DNA of 64,000 bases from Theocolax elegans (Eukaryota; Arthropoda; Insecta; Hymenoptera; Cerocephalidae), in assembly GCA_026168455.1 (NCBI GenBank), contig CM047425.1, positions 22,894,648 to 22,958,647 on the forward strand. The letters are read 5' to 3'. Below are positions 40,601 through 51,500 of this stretch, one piece after another. The notes under the pieces are model-generated. The model was not told the origin of the DNA. It did not search any database and saw nothing but the letters and a program-made list of their open reading frames with translations. Each line of letters opens with the position of its first letter. Position 1 is the first letter of the stretch. Made by a program: the position numbers and the translations under genes.

Positions 40601-42580
40601 CGTAATGAGTTTCGTTAATTAAGGAGACGACGGTAGGGAGGTTGAAGCTTTACTATCCATTTTTGAATTACACAAGTTTCACGTGCTTGTGTATTTGTCA
40701 AAGGAAAATCGGCTGTGTACGTAATGCAAAATGAGGCATCGGCAAAGGCTGCAAACTATATGCGGATAGTAATGAACTACGTACAAAACGCAATAATAAA
40801 TAACTTAATGAGTTAATATTTTATTTTATAAGAAATATTAGTTTTTAACAATGTACTATCATTAATTATAACGTAATCTCTTTGTATCGTTTGTTTATTA
40901 AACGTAATGTATTTATTAATTAAATGATAAATTGTAATTAGTAAAAGTAGATTACTATATTCGTATTATAGATATAATTGTATTAATATTATTGTATTTA
41001 TTTATAAATTAAATTAAATTTCTGAATTCGTATTATGAAATTTAATTTTAGTAGCATTATTTAATATTAAAAAGGTGATACTTAATTTTAATACATTTTT
41101 AATTAATAGTCGTAGAAAGACGATACATTTAAGAATTAGAGTTTCTAAACTTATTAAAAGTCAATGTTTAAACTTTGTTAGATTTAGATTTGAGACGAAA
41201 GCACTGATCAACTTTACCTCCTTCCTTAATTCTCCTAAAGTTAGACACATCCATTTATGTGCAAAATTTTATGTCCAACTAAAAGTACAATTTTTCGTTT
41301 CACTAATGAAGGTATTTTCACCAATGCTTGTTTAACTTTAAGCTCACGAACTGTATTTTGCTAACTTGTTTATTTTTAATAAAAAAGTACATAAATGAAC
41401 TTCTTATGTACGAGCAAATAAATTTAATCTCGTCCTTGTACATCATCATTAGATATTATTTTGAATTTAGGGAATTAGGGTCTTGACTTCAAAAATACCG
41501 TTTAAATTTAAACATATTGTATTTTTGCCTTTGGGTATTTGGATATTTTTAAGTTTACGATACTTTTAATAAATATCTATTTGTGTTTACCTCTTTACAT
41601 TAAATTCTATATATTTATTTTTGTTAGAATAAATTACGTATAAATATCTATCTAATATATACTATTGTAAACTGTAAGTTATTATAAGATCATAAAACAG
41701 TAATTCTAGTTTTTACTCAAAATGCAAAATAATAATTATAGATAAAAATGAATATTTAATCCTAAAAATCAGTGTTAATAAAATATTCCTTAGAATTATT
41801 AATAGAATATCACATTTACAATAAATAATTTAAATCAAAATCTGAACGGACAGTATTCACGAGAAAAGCATTTATCCTACGGCAAATATATTAGTCTGGA
41901 ACCGAACGATAAGGTTTTATAGCCCAAAAAAATTAACTCCTGTCTCAAGGTTTTGTCCAATAGGGTCAAGAATTATATCTTACGGTTTCACTCTAATACA
42001 TTTCTCGAACGTCAAATATTCTACTTGTCATTATAATAAATATATATTTTTGTTGCATTCAAAATTAAAATAACGATAGAAGAATGGGTGGAGTAGTTTG
42101 TTAGTATAATAACAAATATAGACTGTACCATTTTTCGAATAAATTATATATTATTTAATTCAATCAAATTCTAAACTTATAGTATACTAGGTAGTATGCA
42201 ATTTAGTTATGCAATTTAAAACAGATAAAAACTATATAATTTTTGGGATATTTTATTAACCCTCATGCGTAAGTCTGCCTTGAGATAGAATCGGTCGTAT
42301 AATAAAAACTAAAATTTAATATCACAAATAATTAACATTATTTTAATAAAAAACGATAAATTGTAAATTGAAAAAAGACACTAGGTATTATATATATAAT
42401 CTACATATTAATTAGCTGCAGCACATAATTTTTTAAATGAAGATAGAACAGCAATGAAATACAACGTGACTAAGAATAATAGAATATTTTGTTGATAAAA
42501 CACGGAAACATGATATTTTCTTTAAGTACATAATTATAAATGCAAAATGAAACCAAATCTTTATTCATACATCCGATGTC
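37700..42580. other. AT-rich stretch upstream of the secreted-protein gene
   Basis: No exon is supported. Open frames at 39891-40304, 40301-40498 and 41075-41335 are rich in Phe, Ile, Leu, Asn and Lys, as expected from AT-rich sequence, and lack splice or start context. Small GC-richer patches lie at 38800-39010 and 39500-39780. Confidence 0.45.
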
Positions 42581-42586
42581 GAATGG

Positions 42587-42594
42587 TATAAAAG
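42587..42594 (+). promoter_or_regulatory. TATA box of the secreted Gly/Lys/Cys-rich protein gene
   Basis: TATAAAAG lies about 54 bases before a consensus donor (GTAAGT at 42641). A start about 30 bases downstream (near 42618) leaves a non-coding first exon of roughly 23 bases. TATA promoters with a tiny non-coding first exon are common in highly expressed, tissue-restricted insect genes (general knowledge). Confidence 0.65.
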
Positions 42595-42617
42595 CCAATT
42601 TTTGAACAGAAAATCTA

Positions 42618-42640
42618 AATCGTCTACAATTTAGTTAACG
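42618..42640 (+). other. Non-coding first exon (start approximate)
   Basis: The 3' boundary is set by AACG followed by GTAAGT at 42641. The 5' end is placed only by distance from the TATA box. The exon would splice to 43805, just after TTTATTTCAG. The intron would be 1164 bp. Confidence 0.55.
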
Positions 42641-42755
42641 GTAAGTAGTTACAAAATGAGTTGTATTAGTTTCGTATTACTGTAAACAAAACATTTATCG
42701 GTAATTATAATATTGCGGTGCATTTTATAGAAATTTTAAAAATTATTACGATTTG

Positions 42756-43103
42756 TTAAAGGGAAGCTATAGGTAATATTTATATCCTTCTCACATTACG
42801 GTGAAAGGCAGTATTTAGTAATATATCTGTAAACAAGACAGTATGTGAAAAAATAAGAGAAGAGGTGCCTTAATTCGTTAATATCTAACTGAGTGCTGAA
42901 TTTGAAACTATTATATTATTGCATTTTCGCGAACAGTCTCACCAAAAAAAAACTTAACCTTAAGAGGGCGCAGAGACTTAACGTTTTTAGTTAGAGATGG
43001 TTCTTAAAAACACAATAATATTTTTATTTGAAATTCAGCAACAATTAGATTATTGATGAACGAAGACACCTCTTTTCTTCTTTTTGCATATACTATTTTT
43101 TTA
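42756..43103. mobile_element. Foldback MITE, family B copy 2 (interrupted)
   Basis: The left end TTAAAGGGAAGCTATAGGTA matches the left end of the copy at 20587. Shared inner boxes include GACAGTATGTGAAAAAATAA at about 42838, AGAGAAGAGGTGCCTT and AACTTAACCT. Its right part ends at a TTAA where a family A element begins (43104). The remaining right terminus, expected between 43617 and about 43650, is badly decayed. It lies inside the first intron of the secreted-protein gene. Confidence 0.75.
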
Positions 43104-43616
43104 TTAAGGGGAGTCCGTAGGATATAGTTGAATATATCACCACCCGAAAATTTGCGTGCAGAAGTGGCGCTGCCGTCAGATAGGCTGAGTTCATATACGA
43201 CAACAATTTTGGACAATTAAAAAAAAATAGAGTTTTTACCACACAAAATCAGAGTTGAGCGCCATAGCTATTGATATAATGATTAATTACATATTACTTA
43301 GCTGATCGAAAAGTCAGTATTTTCGACGAATAGTGAGAAGTACGAAGTGACTTTGGTATGCGTTTTGAGCATTGATTCGTACTTATCACTTTTCGTCGAA
43401 AATACTGACTTTTCGATCAGCTAAGTAATATGTAATTAATCATTACATCAATAGCTATGGCGCTCAACTCCGTTTTTGCGTGGTAAAAACTCTTTTTTTT
43501 TTAAATGTTCATAATTATTGTCGAATATGAACTCAGCTTATCTGACGGCAGCGCCACTTTCGCTTGCAAAATTCGGGTGGTGGATTTGTGAAGCTATGAG
43601 TACGGACTGCCCTTAA
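43104..43616. mobile_element. TTAA-flanked foldback MITE, family A copy 2
   Basis: The ends are TTAAGGGGAGTCCGTAGG and, in reverse complement from 43616, TTAAGGGCAGTCCGTACTC. The arms are nearly perfect inverted copies for about 240 bp, passing through GGCGCTGCCGTCAGATA, TTGAGCGCCATAGCTATTGA and GCTGATCGAAAAGTCAGTAT, with a small loop near 43345-43375. It sits within the family B element, so it inserted into a TTAA of that older copy. It is non-autonomous. Confidence 0.9.
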
Positions 43617-43804
43617 TAAACAAAAATTGGATTTTTATAAACTAATGTTAACTTAAATTTTGAATCGAATATCGGTTTTCAATTGACCATGTTAAAAAGT
43701 GTTAACAAATAATATATATATATATTTTTAAATAATTACGATACATCAATTGAAGCGTCCACTAAAGATGATTTAAAAATAAATTATTGCTTAATTTATT
43801 TCAG

Positions 43805-43887
43805 GTTGACTACAACAATAATTCAAAATGAAGAAAGTATTTTTGGTTCTATTAGTGCTGACTGTCATAACTGCGGTTCTAGCAACT
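43805..43887 (+). other. Exon 2: end of the 5' leader and signal-peptide coding
   Basis: It begins after TTTATTTCAG (AG at 43803-43804) and ends at the GTAAGT donor (43888). The first 23 bases are leader and the remaining 60 encode the signal peptide. Isolating the signal peptide in its own exon is common in insect secreted-peptide genes. Confidence 0.75.
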
Positions 43888-45244
43888 GTAAGTTTGACCA
43901 CTTTCGTATAAACTTGGGTTGGGTGGGGTCCGATTTGTCGAAGGTTCATTTAAAATGTGTGCAATATTTCGAATTTTAAAAATTACAATAACTTTTTTGT
44001 TATTTCGAGCCGAGAAAATGGAATGATCATTATTTCGAAAATAGTAAAATCGTAATTTATTAGTAATTGCTTCTGATGACGGAGTAATAATTACTTTATT
44101 AAATAATAGAAACTAATGGTATATCCGTCCAATAATTTTTTTATTTCCAACGTTTCAGCCATCTATTTATTATGGCCCTCTTCAGGAAAAATTCAAATCT
44201 TACAATTATCGCGAGCTAAGCAAACTTTTTGTCAAAACAGCAAAATAGCAGTCCATTATCGCTGTTTTGACAAAGAGTTTGCTTAGCTCGCGATAATTGT
44301 AAGGTTTGAATTTTTCCTGAAGAGAGCCATAATAAATAGATGTCCGAAACGTTGGAAATAAAAAAATTATTGGACGGATATACCATTAGTTTCAATTATT
44401 TAAAATAAAAAAATCGACATATATTTTGTACTAGGTGGAATATTTCGAATACCAAATAGTAAATAAATAATTTTCTACATTATTGTCTGTTATCAAGGTA
44501 TTAAAAGACAAATATTATAAAAGTTATTTGTCTACACTTAAAAGTTCGAATTTTCGGAACAAATATGTAAAAACTGAAGAATGCATTATTTACGAAATAA
44601 TGATTTTTCTATTTCTCTTGATCATAAATAATAAAAGTGTATTGCTAATTTGAATGATCCTTCGACAAATCGGACCTCACCCCTTTGGTTTAATTTATAC
44701 TCTAAAATTTCACTCGTTTTTTCATGGTTCATAATAATCACTTTCCTATGAAATAGTTCGTAATGGAGTAAATCAGTAAACTTTTTAAAGTTATGAACGA
44801 TTAAAATATCGCTTCAAAAATGAATCAGAAAATATGGGTTTAATTTAAAATAAAGAAAATAATTAATTAACACCGTATTCGTCTGAGTAATAATAACAAG
44901 CTAATTAAAAATATTAAACGTATCAGAAGAAAGAGAGCCCAAAACAAGGTGGTTCAAAAAATAAAGGTGATTCTGAAACGGTTAGCGATTGCGACTGTGA
45001 TTCTGGAAAAGGTGGAAATGGTTGCGATGGCGGCAAAGGTGGAAACGGTTGCGATGGCGGCAAAGGTGGTAAGGGAGATTCTGGCTGTGACTCTAAAGAC
45101 AAAGGTTGCGATAAAGGCGGCAACAACAAAGGTGATGATTGCGGAAAAGGCAGCGGTAAAGGTGGAAATGGCAGCAGTAAAGGTGGCAAAGGCAACGGTG
45201 GCGATGACTGCAATTCCAAAAAATGCCCTGATAAGAAGTGCTAA
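43828..45244 (+). CDS. Secreted Gly/Lys/Asp/Cys-rich protein, two coding exons
   Basis: The coding exons are 43828-43887 and 44927-45244, joined in phase 0 across a GTAAGT...CAG intron, giving 125 residues. Exon one starts at ATG in good context (CAAAATG) and encodes a complete signal peptide, MKKVFLVLLVLTVITAVLA, with likely cleavage after VLA. Exon two encodes 105 residues: 33 Gly, 21 Lys, 15 Asp and 10 Cys, with no Trp, Tyr, Phe, Leu or Ile. The unit GGNGCDGGK is repeated twice, from a 27-bp DNA duplication (45011-45037, 45038-45064). Cysteines occur mostly as GC, DC or KC and the chain ends CPDKKC. An even cysteine number suggests disulfides. The low-complexity, charged, secreted design resembles venom, silk-gland, cuticle or antimicrobial Gly-rich peptides, but I recognise no family and assign no function. 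The acceptor is CAGAAG, so a one-Lys-shorter form is possible. Confidence 0.85.
43906..44700. mobile_element. Large foldback element filling the second intron
   Basis: The left end GTATAAACTTGGGTTGGG, then GGTCCGATTTGTCGAAGG, is mirrored at the right end (CCTTCGACAAATCGGACCTC, ending TTTATAC at 44700). The outer arms are about 60 bp well conserved, then more diverged. A further, better preserved foldback sits in the middle (44096-44408). The left end is only 18 bases after the splice donor. No TTAA borders are seen, so it belongs to a different class from the others. Confidence 0.7.
44096..44408. mobile_element. Near-perfect foldback with Penelope-like 3' motif
   Basis: The arms from ACTAATGGTATATCCGTCCA (about 44112) to its mirror ending at about 44393 are almost perfectly complementary for about 130 bp around a short loop near 44245. 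Each arm carries CCTGAAGAG, then CCATAATAAATAGAT, then GAAACGTTGGAAATAAAAAA. The spacing of CTGAAGA and GAAAC is like the core of hammerhead ribozymes found in Penelope-like retroelement repeats (recalled family knowledge). I see no good helix III, so activity is doubtful. Confidence 0.7.
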
Positions 45245-45303
45245 TCACATAATGTTATTCTTCATTTACCTAAAATTATACCGTAACAACTATAATATAT
45301 TTA

Positions 45304-45309
45304 AATAAA
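45304..45309 (+). terminator. Poly(A) signal of the secreted-protein gene
   Basis: AATAAA lies 60 bases after the stop codon (45242-45244), a normal distance for a compact 3' UTR. Confidence 0.8.
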
Positions 45310-45379
45310 AGGTAAATTTCTTGTATACCTACACTCTAATAATTATTATACTACACCTTTGATTACGTGTTTGGTGCAG

Positions 45380-45444
45380 ACACGGAGAGAAAAACTTCAA
45401 ATAAATTTTACTGAACTTTCATTTTGAAACTTTTCTCACCGTGT
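45380..45444. repeat. Very small inverted-repeat element
   Basis: ACACGGAGAGAAAAACTT is mirrored by TTTTCTCACCGTGT within 65 bp. Related solitary ACACGGAGAAAAAT and ACACCGAGAAAAAT words occur near 17114 and 32423, so this terminus is dispersed in the genome. Confidence 0.55.
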
Positions 45445-46117
45445 AGTATTATTTATCACTTTCTATGTCATATGTACGCACATCACAATTATTGATGTAA
45501 TGTCTTGTTTTATTCGTGCTAACCGCGTATGAAAAAAAAACAACTGTTTGAAGTTTATCGTCCAATTATTGAAAACGTATATCTTTGAGAAGCATCAACA
45601 TTAAAAAATTGGTAATTTTTTCTCTATATACCGTATCATCGAATTTCTGATCAGTATCCAATTATTGGTCATTCTCCGAACTCGGTGATAATTAGCAACG
45701 AAGGTCATTAGATGTCTGTTAAGAGAGCGCACTTGTTAAATATACATTTTCCGGACAGGAAATCTGAGCCTCCACAAGCTTCTTACTGATCATTTTCTTA
45801 ATATAAATAATAGCAATAAATAATTTTTGATACAAAACATTTGGACAACCTTATAAAGTAATAGATCAAGTCATTAATACATATACTTTCCTATATGTAT
45901 AGGTGTATGTGTTCCCTATGATGTGTTCTATATACATCTGAATCGGCACCGCTTAACTTTGCAAACGTTCACTTAGAAAAATCGAGCGCATCAAAGGCTT
46001 GAAAAATAATCTGGATAGATTCGTAGTAGACGTAAAGTAAAAAAGTTGTAACATATAATTTAGTGAATCCGTAAGTTAGGTGGGTATGTATATATATATA
46101 TACATATACGCGCGTGT

Positions 46118-46486
46118 GTGTTGATGACATTCCGTGCTTTGGACGGCCAGTCGAAATTAACTCGGCCGCTCGGTAATTATAATATTGCGGTGCTTGGACG
46201 CGGGCACGAGGGGAATAATATTGGACTTAAAGGTAAAAGCGTTGACAGGAGAGAAGGACTAGTCGGTGCGGCGGCTGTTGCAGGAAATCCACTTGACTTA
46301 ATTGAACGGCTGTATTACACGAATACGGGACTACCGGCACCCGCGTTGACTCCGAGTGCTCCAGCACACGTGCTAGCCTCGCTGTACCTTACGCTCCTTA
46401 TTCTTTTGATGGTTACGTCCAAATTTTCGTTAATTTATACCGTTTACGCGAATTACCTACTCATACCTGTCGCGGGATCGTTTTGA
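46118..46486 (+). CDS. Candidate terminal exon, unknown membrane- or GPI-anchored protein
   Basis: This GC-richer frame ends at TGA (46484-46486). The real exon would probably start after CGGCCAG at 46150, in phase 0. It reads SKLTRPLGNYNIAVLGRG, then a polar middle, then PAPALTPSAPAHVLASL and a long hydrophobic run (YLTLLILLMVTSKFSLIYTV), ending in GSF. A Pro/Ser/Ala linker followed by a terminal hydrophobic segment is what a C-terminal transmembrane or GPI-signal exon looks like. AATAAA follows at 46575-46580. No family is recognised and no partner exon is identified. It may be unrelated to the secreted-protein gene just upstream. Confidence 0.4.
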   Translation: MLMTFRALDGQSKLTRPLGNYNIAVLGRGHEGNNIGLKGKSVDRREGLVGAAAVAGNPLDLIERLYYTNTGLPAPALTPSAPAHVLASLYLTLLILLMVTSKFSLIYTVYANYLLIPVAGSF

Positions 46487-46574
46487 GTTTAACGTTGAAT
46501 TGTTCAAAGAAGAATTAATATATATACATACTCGAGTTTTGAAAAAAAAATACGTTCTTGAATATTGTAATAGC

Positions 46575-46580
46575 AATAAA
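46575..46580 (+). terminator. Possible poly(A) signal
   Basis: AATAAA lies 89 bases after the stop of the candidate terminal exon. AATAAA is frequent by chance in AT-rich DNA, so it supports that exon only weakly. Confidence 0.35.
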
Positions 46581-47649
46581 GCTAGTAATTAGTTATTTTG
46601 AATGATGTAAAGAGAAAGAGAAATCACCTCTAAAATATGTACTGCGTAATAAAAATTTAATTTTAATTATACTTTTAGGTACCGGTACTATCAATATTTT
46701 TACTACTACGTGATGCTCACTTTCTCAATTCGTAGCACCTATTCTTTTAATCTATGAAATTTCAATTTTATGGGATATATTGGTGGCGCCAGTTTAAAAA
46801 TATATATCTAGCAGTAATAAAACAAATTCTACATCATTGTAAAATGCATTTTAGGTAGAAATAAAAAAGTACTAGAGTACTTATATTCAACGCGTTCAAT
46901 TAAAAATTAGAATCAATTTTACGGGTGATTTCTTCTCTCCACGTAAAACTACTTGAGATGTGTTTAAATTTAAAATACGAAACATAACGAATAATTTCCG
47001 ATTATTTAAACGATATAATCCTTATGAATTTTTAGTGACTTTGTAAAGTATGTTCAAAGTTTGTTATCAAGTTTCAAGCTGTGATTACTTGAAGAGGATA
47101 AAGTTTATAAATTATCTGCGATCGTCTACTTAGAGGAGATTTTGATTTTTCATAGGTAAGGTAATTAAAGTTATCCGTTATTAACTGCTAAAAAAATAGA
47201 CGGTAAGAACTTACGAATCGACGTTCGTCGTATAACAGTGAAAAATTCTTGCAATATTTTTACCTGCAACAAAGTAAAAAATGCAAATTAATAAACAATG
47301 TAATAAAATAAACATGTATAAAATAAAATAACGCGTTACGAGGAGAAAGAGTGAGCGTATTGTAATTAAAGACATATTGTTCATTAATTCAAACAAAACG
47401 AAACTAGAACATAAAGGAACGTTCGGCTTGTAGGTAGCGAGGAAACAAAGCCCATTCTTTCACGCAATATATGAAGCGTTTGAAAAATTCTAGAGTGGAA
47501 TGGTCCCGAGTCAGTTCATTAAAAACAAAAGGCGCATCGGCGACAGGTCACTCGCTGGCTGGACGTACCGGCAAACACAATAAAAAAGACAAAACGAAGC
47601 GACGCGATAGAAAAAGGAACGAAAGCCAGAGGAAGAGGAAAGGGAGTGA

Positions 47650-47690
47650 GTGAGAGAGAGAGAGAGAGGGAGGGCGAGGTGGGGGGGGGG
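47650..47690. repeat. (GA)n tract followed by a ten-G run
   Basis: GAGTGAGTGAGAGAGAG continues as GA units, then GGGAGGGCGAGG and ten G (47681-47690). It could form a G-quadruplex on the + strand. Confidence 0.9.
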
Positions 47691-48532
47691 ATAGAACGCA
47701 AAATCAGCGGCAGTGGCGAACGCAATATTGCGTGAGCTCCACAAGGGTGAGATCCGCTCGGGGGTGCGCTCGTGTGCGTTCGTCCGGCGACATCAAAGGG
47801 AGGCCCAGACTGAGATACCCTGTATATACATTCGGTATACGCGTACATCGCGTACTTCTATTTTCGTTTCATATGCGGACTGATACGCGTATGTGTGCGC
47901 CTCGCTCTGTGCCTGTCTGTGTGTGGACGACTGCGTTTCCTTTTTGCGTGCTTAATGTCACGAGCGATCGGACGATAAGCTGGGACTCGCTCGAATCGCG
48001 AAATTGAGGGAAGCTTGAAATATACGTTCCTTTTTTTCCCTTCTCTATACACTACTACGATGATTCTTGTACCCTTAATTTATAACCTTTTCCGTGTGAT
48101 TTACACTTTTACCTGAAATGTTGTATAATTAAATTAAGTTCCTTTCACACTTTCAAAACTCTTTAAATTCTAATCTCTTATTATTTCTCTTTTTTATTGA
48201 ATAAACTTATACATCATGGCTATTTTATATCACATTTTTTCGATGGACATTATTTTTTGTTATAATCAACACGTTACTTAGAAGACTTTGTCGTACCGTA
48301 TAATTATAAAATTCGAGTAAATATTTGTACGTCTAATCGGAAAATTAATGGGCAACGTATAGAAAAACTTAATAATTGCTCGGCTCAACGCTACATAATT
48401 ACAAACATTTTATACTTTCACGAAAGGTGGTGTTGTACGTTACTTTGATTGATGGATTTAGATTAAGTGCAGTTTCATTTATTTATGATGGATTGTAGTT
48501 GAGAATAACTAAATTTTATTAAACTTACCTAA

Positions 48533-48560
48533 AGAATATTGGACAACAACGGTATACCGT
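48533..48560 (-). promoter_or_regulatory. Candidate recursive splice site (ratchet point)
   Basis: On the minus strand, TTGTTGTCCAATATTCTTTAG is followed immediately by GTAAGT (junction 48539/48538). The 3' and 5' splice consensus sequences abut, and the donor half is a perfect GTAAGT. It lies on the same strand as the exon at 5224-5320, so a long-intron role is possible but unproven. Confidence 0.3.
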
Positions 48561-51500
48561 AAAATTATAGGGAATCATTTTTATTAATTTATTTTTCGTT
48601 TTTTTTATTTATATAATTCATTTAAAAGTCGGATCAATATTGCGGCAAGGGCTGTATGTGTACCTACAACTCGCAACGAATCTTATCGACCTATCTTTTG
48701 TCCATTTCTGTAATTTCTTGGGTATAGGAAAATTTGTAACGCTGAGGGTTTCCTAACGAATAATTTATTTTGCGATATAAATCAAATCATGAATAGTAGG
48801 AGAAATGATTTTGGTATAATTGCTATTTCTTAAAATACATATTTCAGGAATTGAATTATTTATTGGGAAAAAAATAATCTTTTATAATATTGAATATAAT
48901 TGTCTAATTGTTAAATAAATAATTTATCAGGCATTAAAAACTGCATAATATGTATTAAAATATGCATGTTAATTAAGAAAAATATTTATGAAATATACAC
49001 ATTCAGATGTTATTTTAATAATGCGAACAGCATTAAATTATTTTATTACAACGTTTTTGTACACGTTATTTGAATGCTTTCACGTAAATACAATGAATCG
49101 TGTATATATATAAAGCGGAAATAAATTGTGAGTAAAAAATGCAAGGGAGTAAATATAAAATAAGGGTCCAGAGAAAGTGCGAAAGTCTAAGAAAGCAGAC
49201 TCTCGTCGATATTCCGTAGGTTTATCGGCACTCTTAATAATTCATGAAAGAACCAGGTGGATAGTGCCAATTATAAAATAACGAACTCGGCGTGTAACTC
49301 TGGCTGGTTCGTTCGGCGAGGAGAGGTAGCGGGGAGGGGGGAGAAAAACTTTTCCCTTTGTCTCGTCAAAGGACGAACCAGCGATGCTGGAAGCGACGAG
49401 CTAAAAAGCCCCAACGTCCCGTTTTTCTCTTCGAGATAAAGAGAACTTCCTTGGGTAAATTTTTTTATTCATATCTCACTTTACTAATTTATGGTATATA
49501 TTAAACGAAAACGCGTTTTTAACTCGATGCTGCTTTCTTGTAAATGCAACCCTTTTAATCTTTCAAAAAATTAATTTATTTATACATTCATAGTTTGCAC
49601 TTCTGTTTCCTTATCAACGAGCTGTTTCAACGCGATGCAAACACAACACTACGTTGTATACCCTTTTGTTGCGTACATTATTTAACGAAACAAGGTTGCA
49701 TCGCTTTGCCAAAGTAGGAATATAAATGTTTAAAACGGTTGATACTGCAATACGATCGAAGATTCGGATGTATTGCGAATAAATATGGTTAATTAACGAG
49801 ATGTTTGAATAGTGAACACGAGTATAAATTATTATGATACAAAGTATAAGTTAATTAAATGTTTTACTCGAGGACGCAGAATCGGAAAAACATTTTTACA
49901 AGAAAAGGACTCGCAAGAAATTCGACAAAAGAAGATTTGTCGCTTAAGGCAATTCCAGGGCGCGACGAGACCGGAGACCAAGGGTATACGAAATGTTAAT
50001 TACTTTGATTCCCGAAGTAATCTCTTGTATTGCGTTTAAGCTATTTTACATTCCAGGGCGTTAGTCTCTTCTCGTCTGAGACTTGTCTCGTGCTGAGGAA
50101 ATCGAAGGAAGGAAAGCAGGAAGGTACTCTCTGACGATCGCTACAGAGAGTAAGCAGTCGCTAACTGTCTGCTCTAGTCGAGCAAAATATACATTTTATG
50201 GAAATAAATGTAAAGAGAATTTCGCAGACCCTATCCCAACGTACGTACAAATTATTTTTTAAATTTTTACTCCGAAGATGAGTATCCAAGTGTCACTTTT
50301 ATTCGCATCATGCAATTTTTCGAGTACAGAACATTACCCGCAATTTTAAAAAGTAAGTGAAAAATTCGTTAAAGTTGACTGACGTTTACTGTTATTAAAA
50401 AAAATTAGAATATGCCACGAAATATAGGATTTAACTAAATAACTTGAAATTTGCACTAAATTTATTTTGAATAAATAATACATTTGTTTGATCTCTAACG
50501 AAGATTCATGCATTGCCCTTCGTAATAACTTTGTACCTACGTGCCTAAACTTGCGCGTTCCATTCCACGTGCTCCTCTATTCGAATGTTTGCAATGCCAA
50601 ATTTCACGAGGTGCGATTCGGTATGGTTACAGCAGTGGTACATAGAATTAGAATTCGATAGAAGGCATAGCAAGTAGAAATTTGTAATTTTTGACAAAGT
50701 TCTTCCGTTGTAATAAACGATAGTTACTTCGTTTACTAATATTCGAATTATATACTAATATTGTTTACTAATTTACTATAATATTATTTAATTGTATTTT
50801 GTGTGTTTTCAACCATAAGCGAGGATCGCACGAATAGAAGTATAAAAAAAATTGGTGAACAAGATGCTATCTTTTACGATTACTCAGTAAATATGGTATA
50901 TTCTTTCTCGAAGACATCGATTTGGAGGGTACCGATACGTATTAAACGGCGTAACATTGGACGGAAGAAGATACAGGGTCGATCTCATCAATGCGATAAA
51001 GCAGTTTCAACCCTCGTTGATAATATTACTTCATCCGCTCGGAAGACAAATAATACTTGCGTATATTTCTTCGCAAAATATAGGAAAATCTAATTTTCAA
51101 CGGTAACCCTGATAAGCATCCTGACAGTTGTTCGCAATAAAAAATATTGAATCCACTGTAAATTAAATAATAATTTTATTGTCCTAAAATACTGAACCGA
51201 TAAATTTTAATAAAGGTATTAGTTGATATTTCGAAAAATGATAGAAGCGTACAATCGAAAACATTATAAATATACACTCGCGTTTATCCATGCGAATATT
51301 GGGATACGAAAGTTCGAAATTCATTATACTGATTGAAATGCTTGATCGATAAACATTATACACAAATACGTGAGTTCCATTAACTCCGACAAAAAGTAAT
51401 TCAATTAACAAAAAGCGCGATCAATTTTATTTGTTTTCTTCACGTTTAAAAACAACACTTTAATCGGATTGTGGGAGTTTTAAACGACAAAAATGTTTCG

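Noticed and set aside
44923..45308. Pro/Leu-rich minus frame and Val/Lys-rich + frame over the mature-peptide exon
   Set aside because: These are shadows of the Gly/Lys/Cys-rich frame, which alone is joined in phase to a signal peptide and ends before a poly(A) signal.
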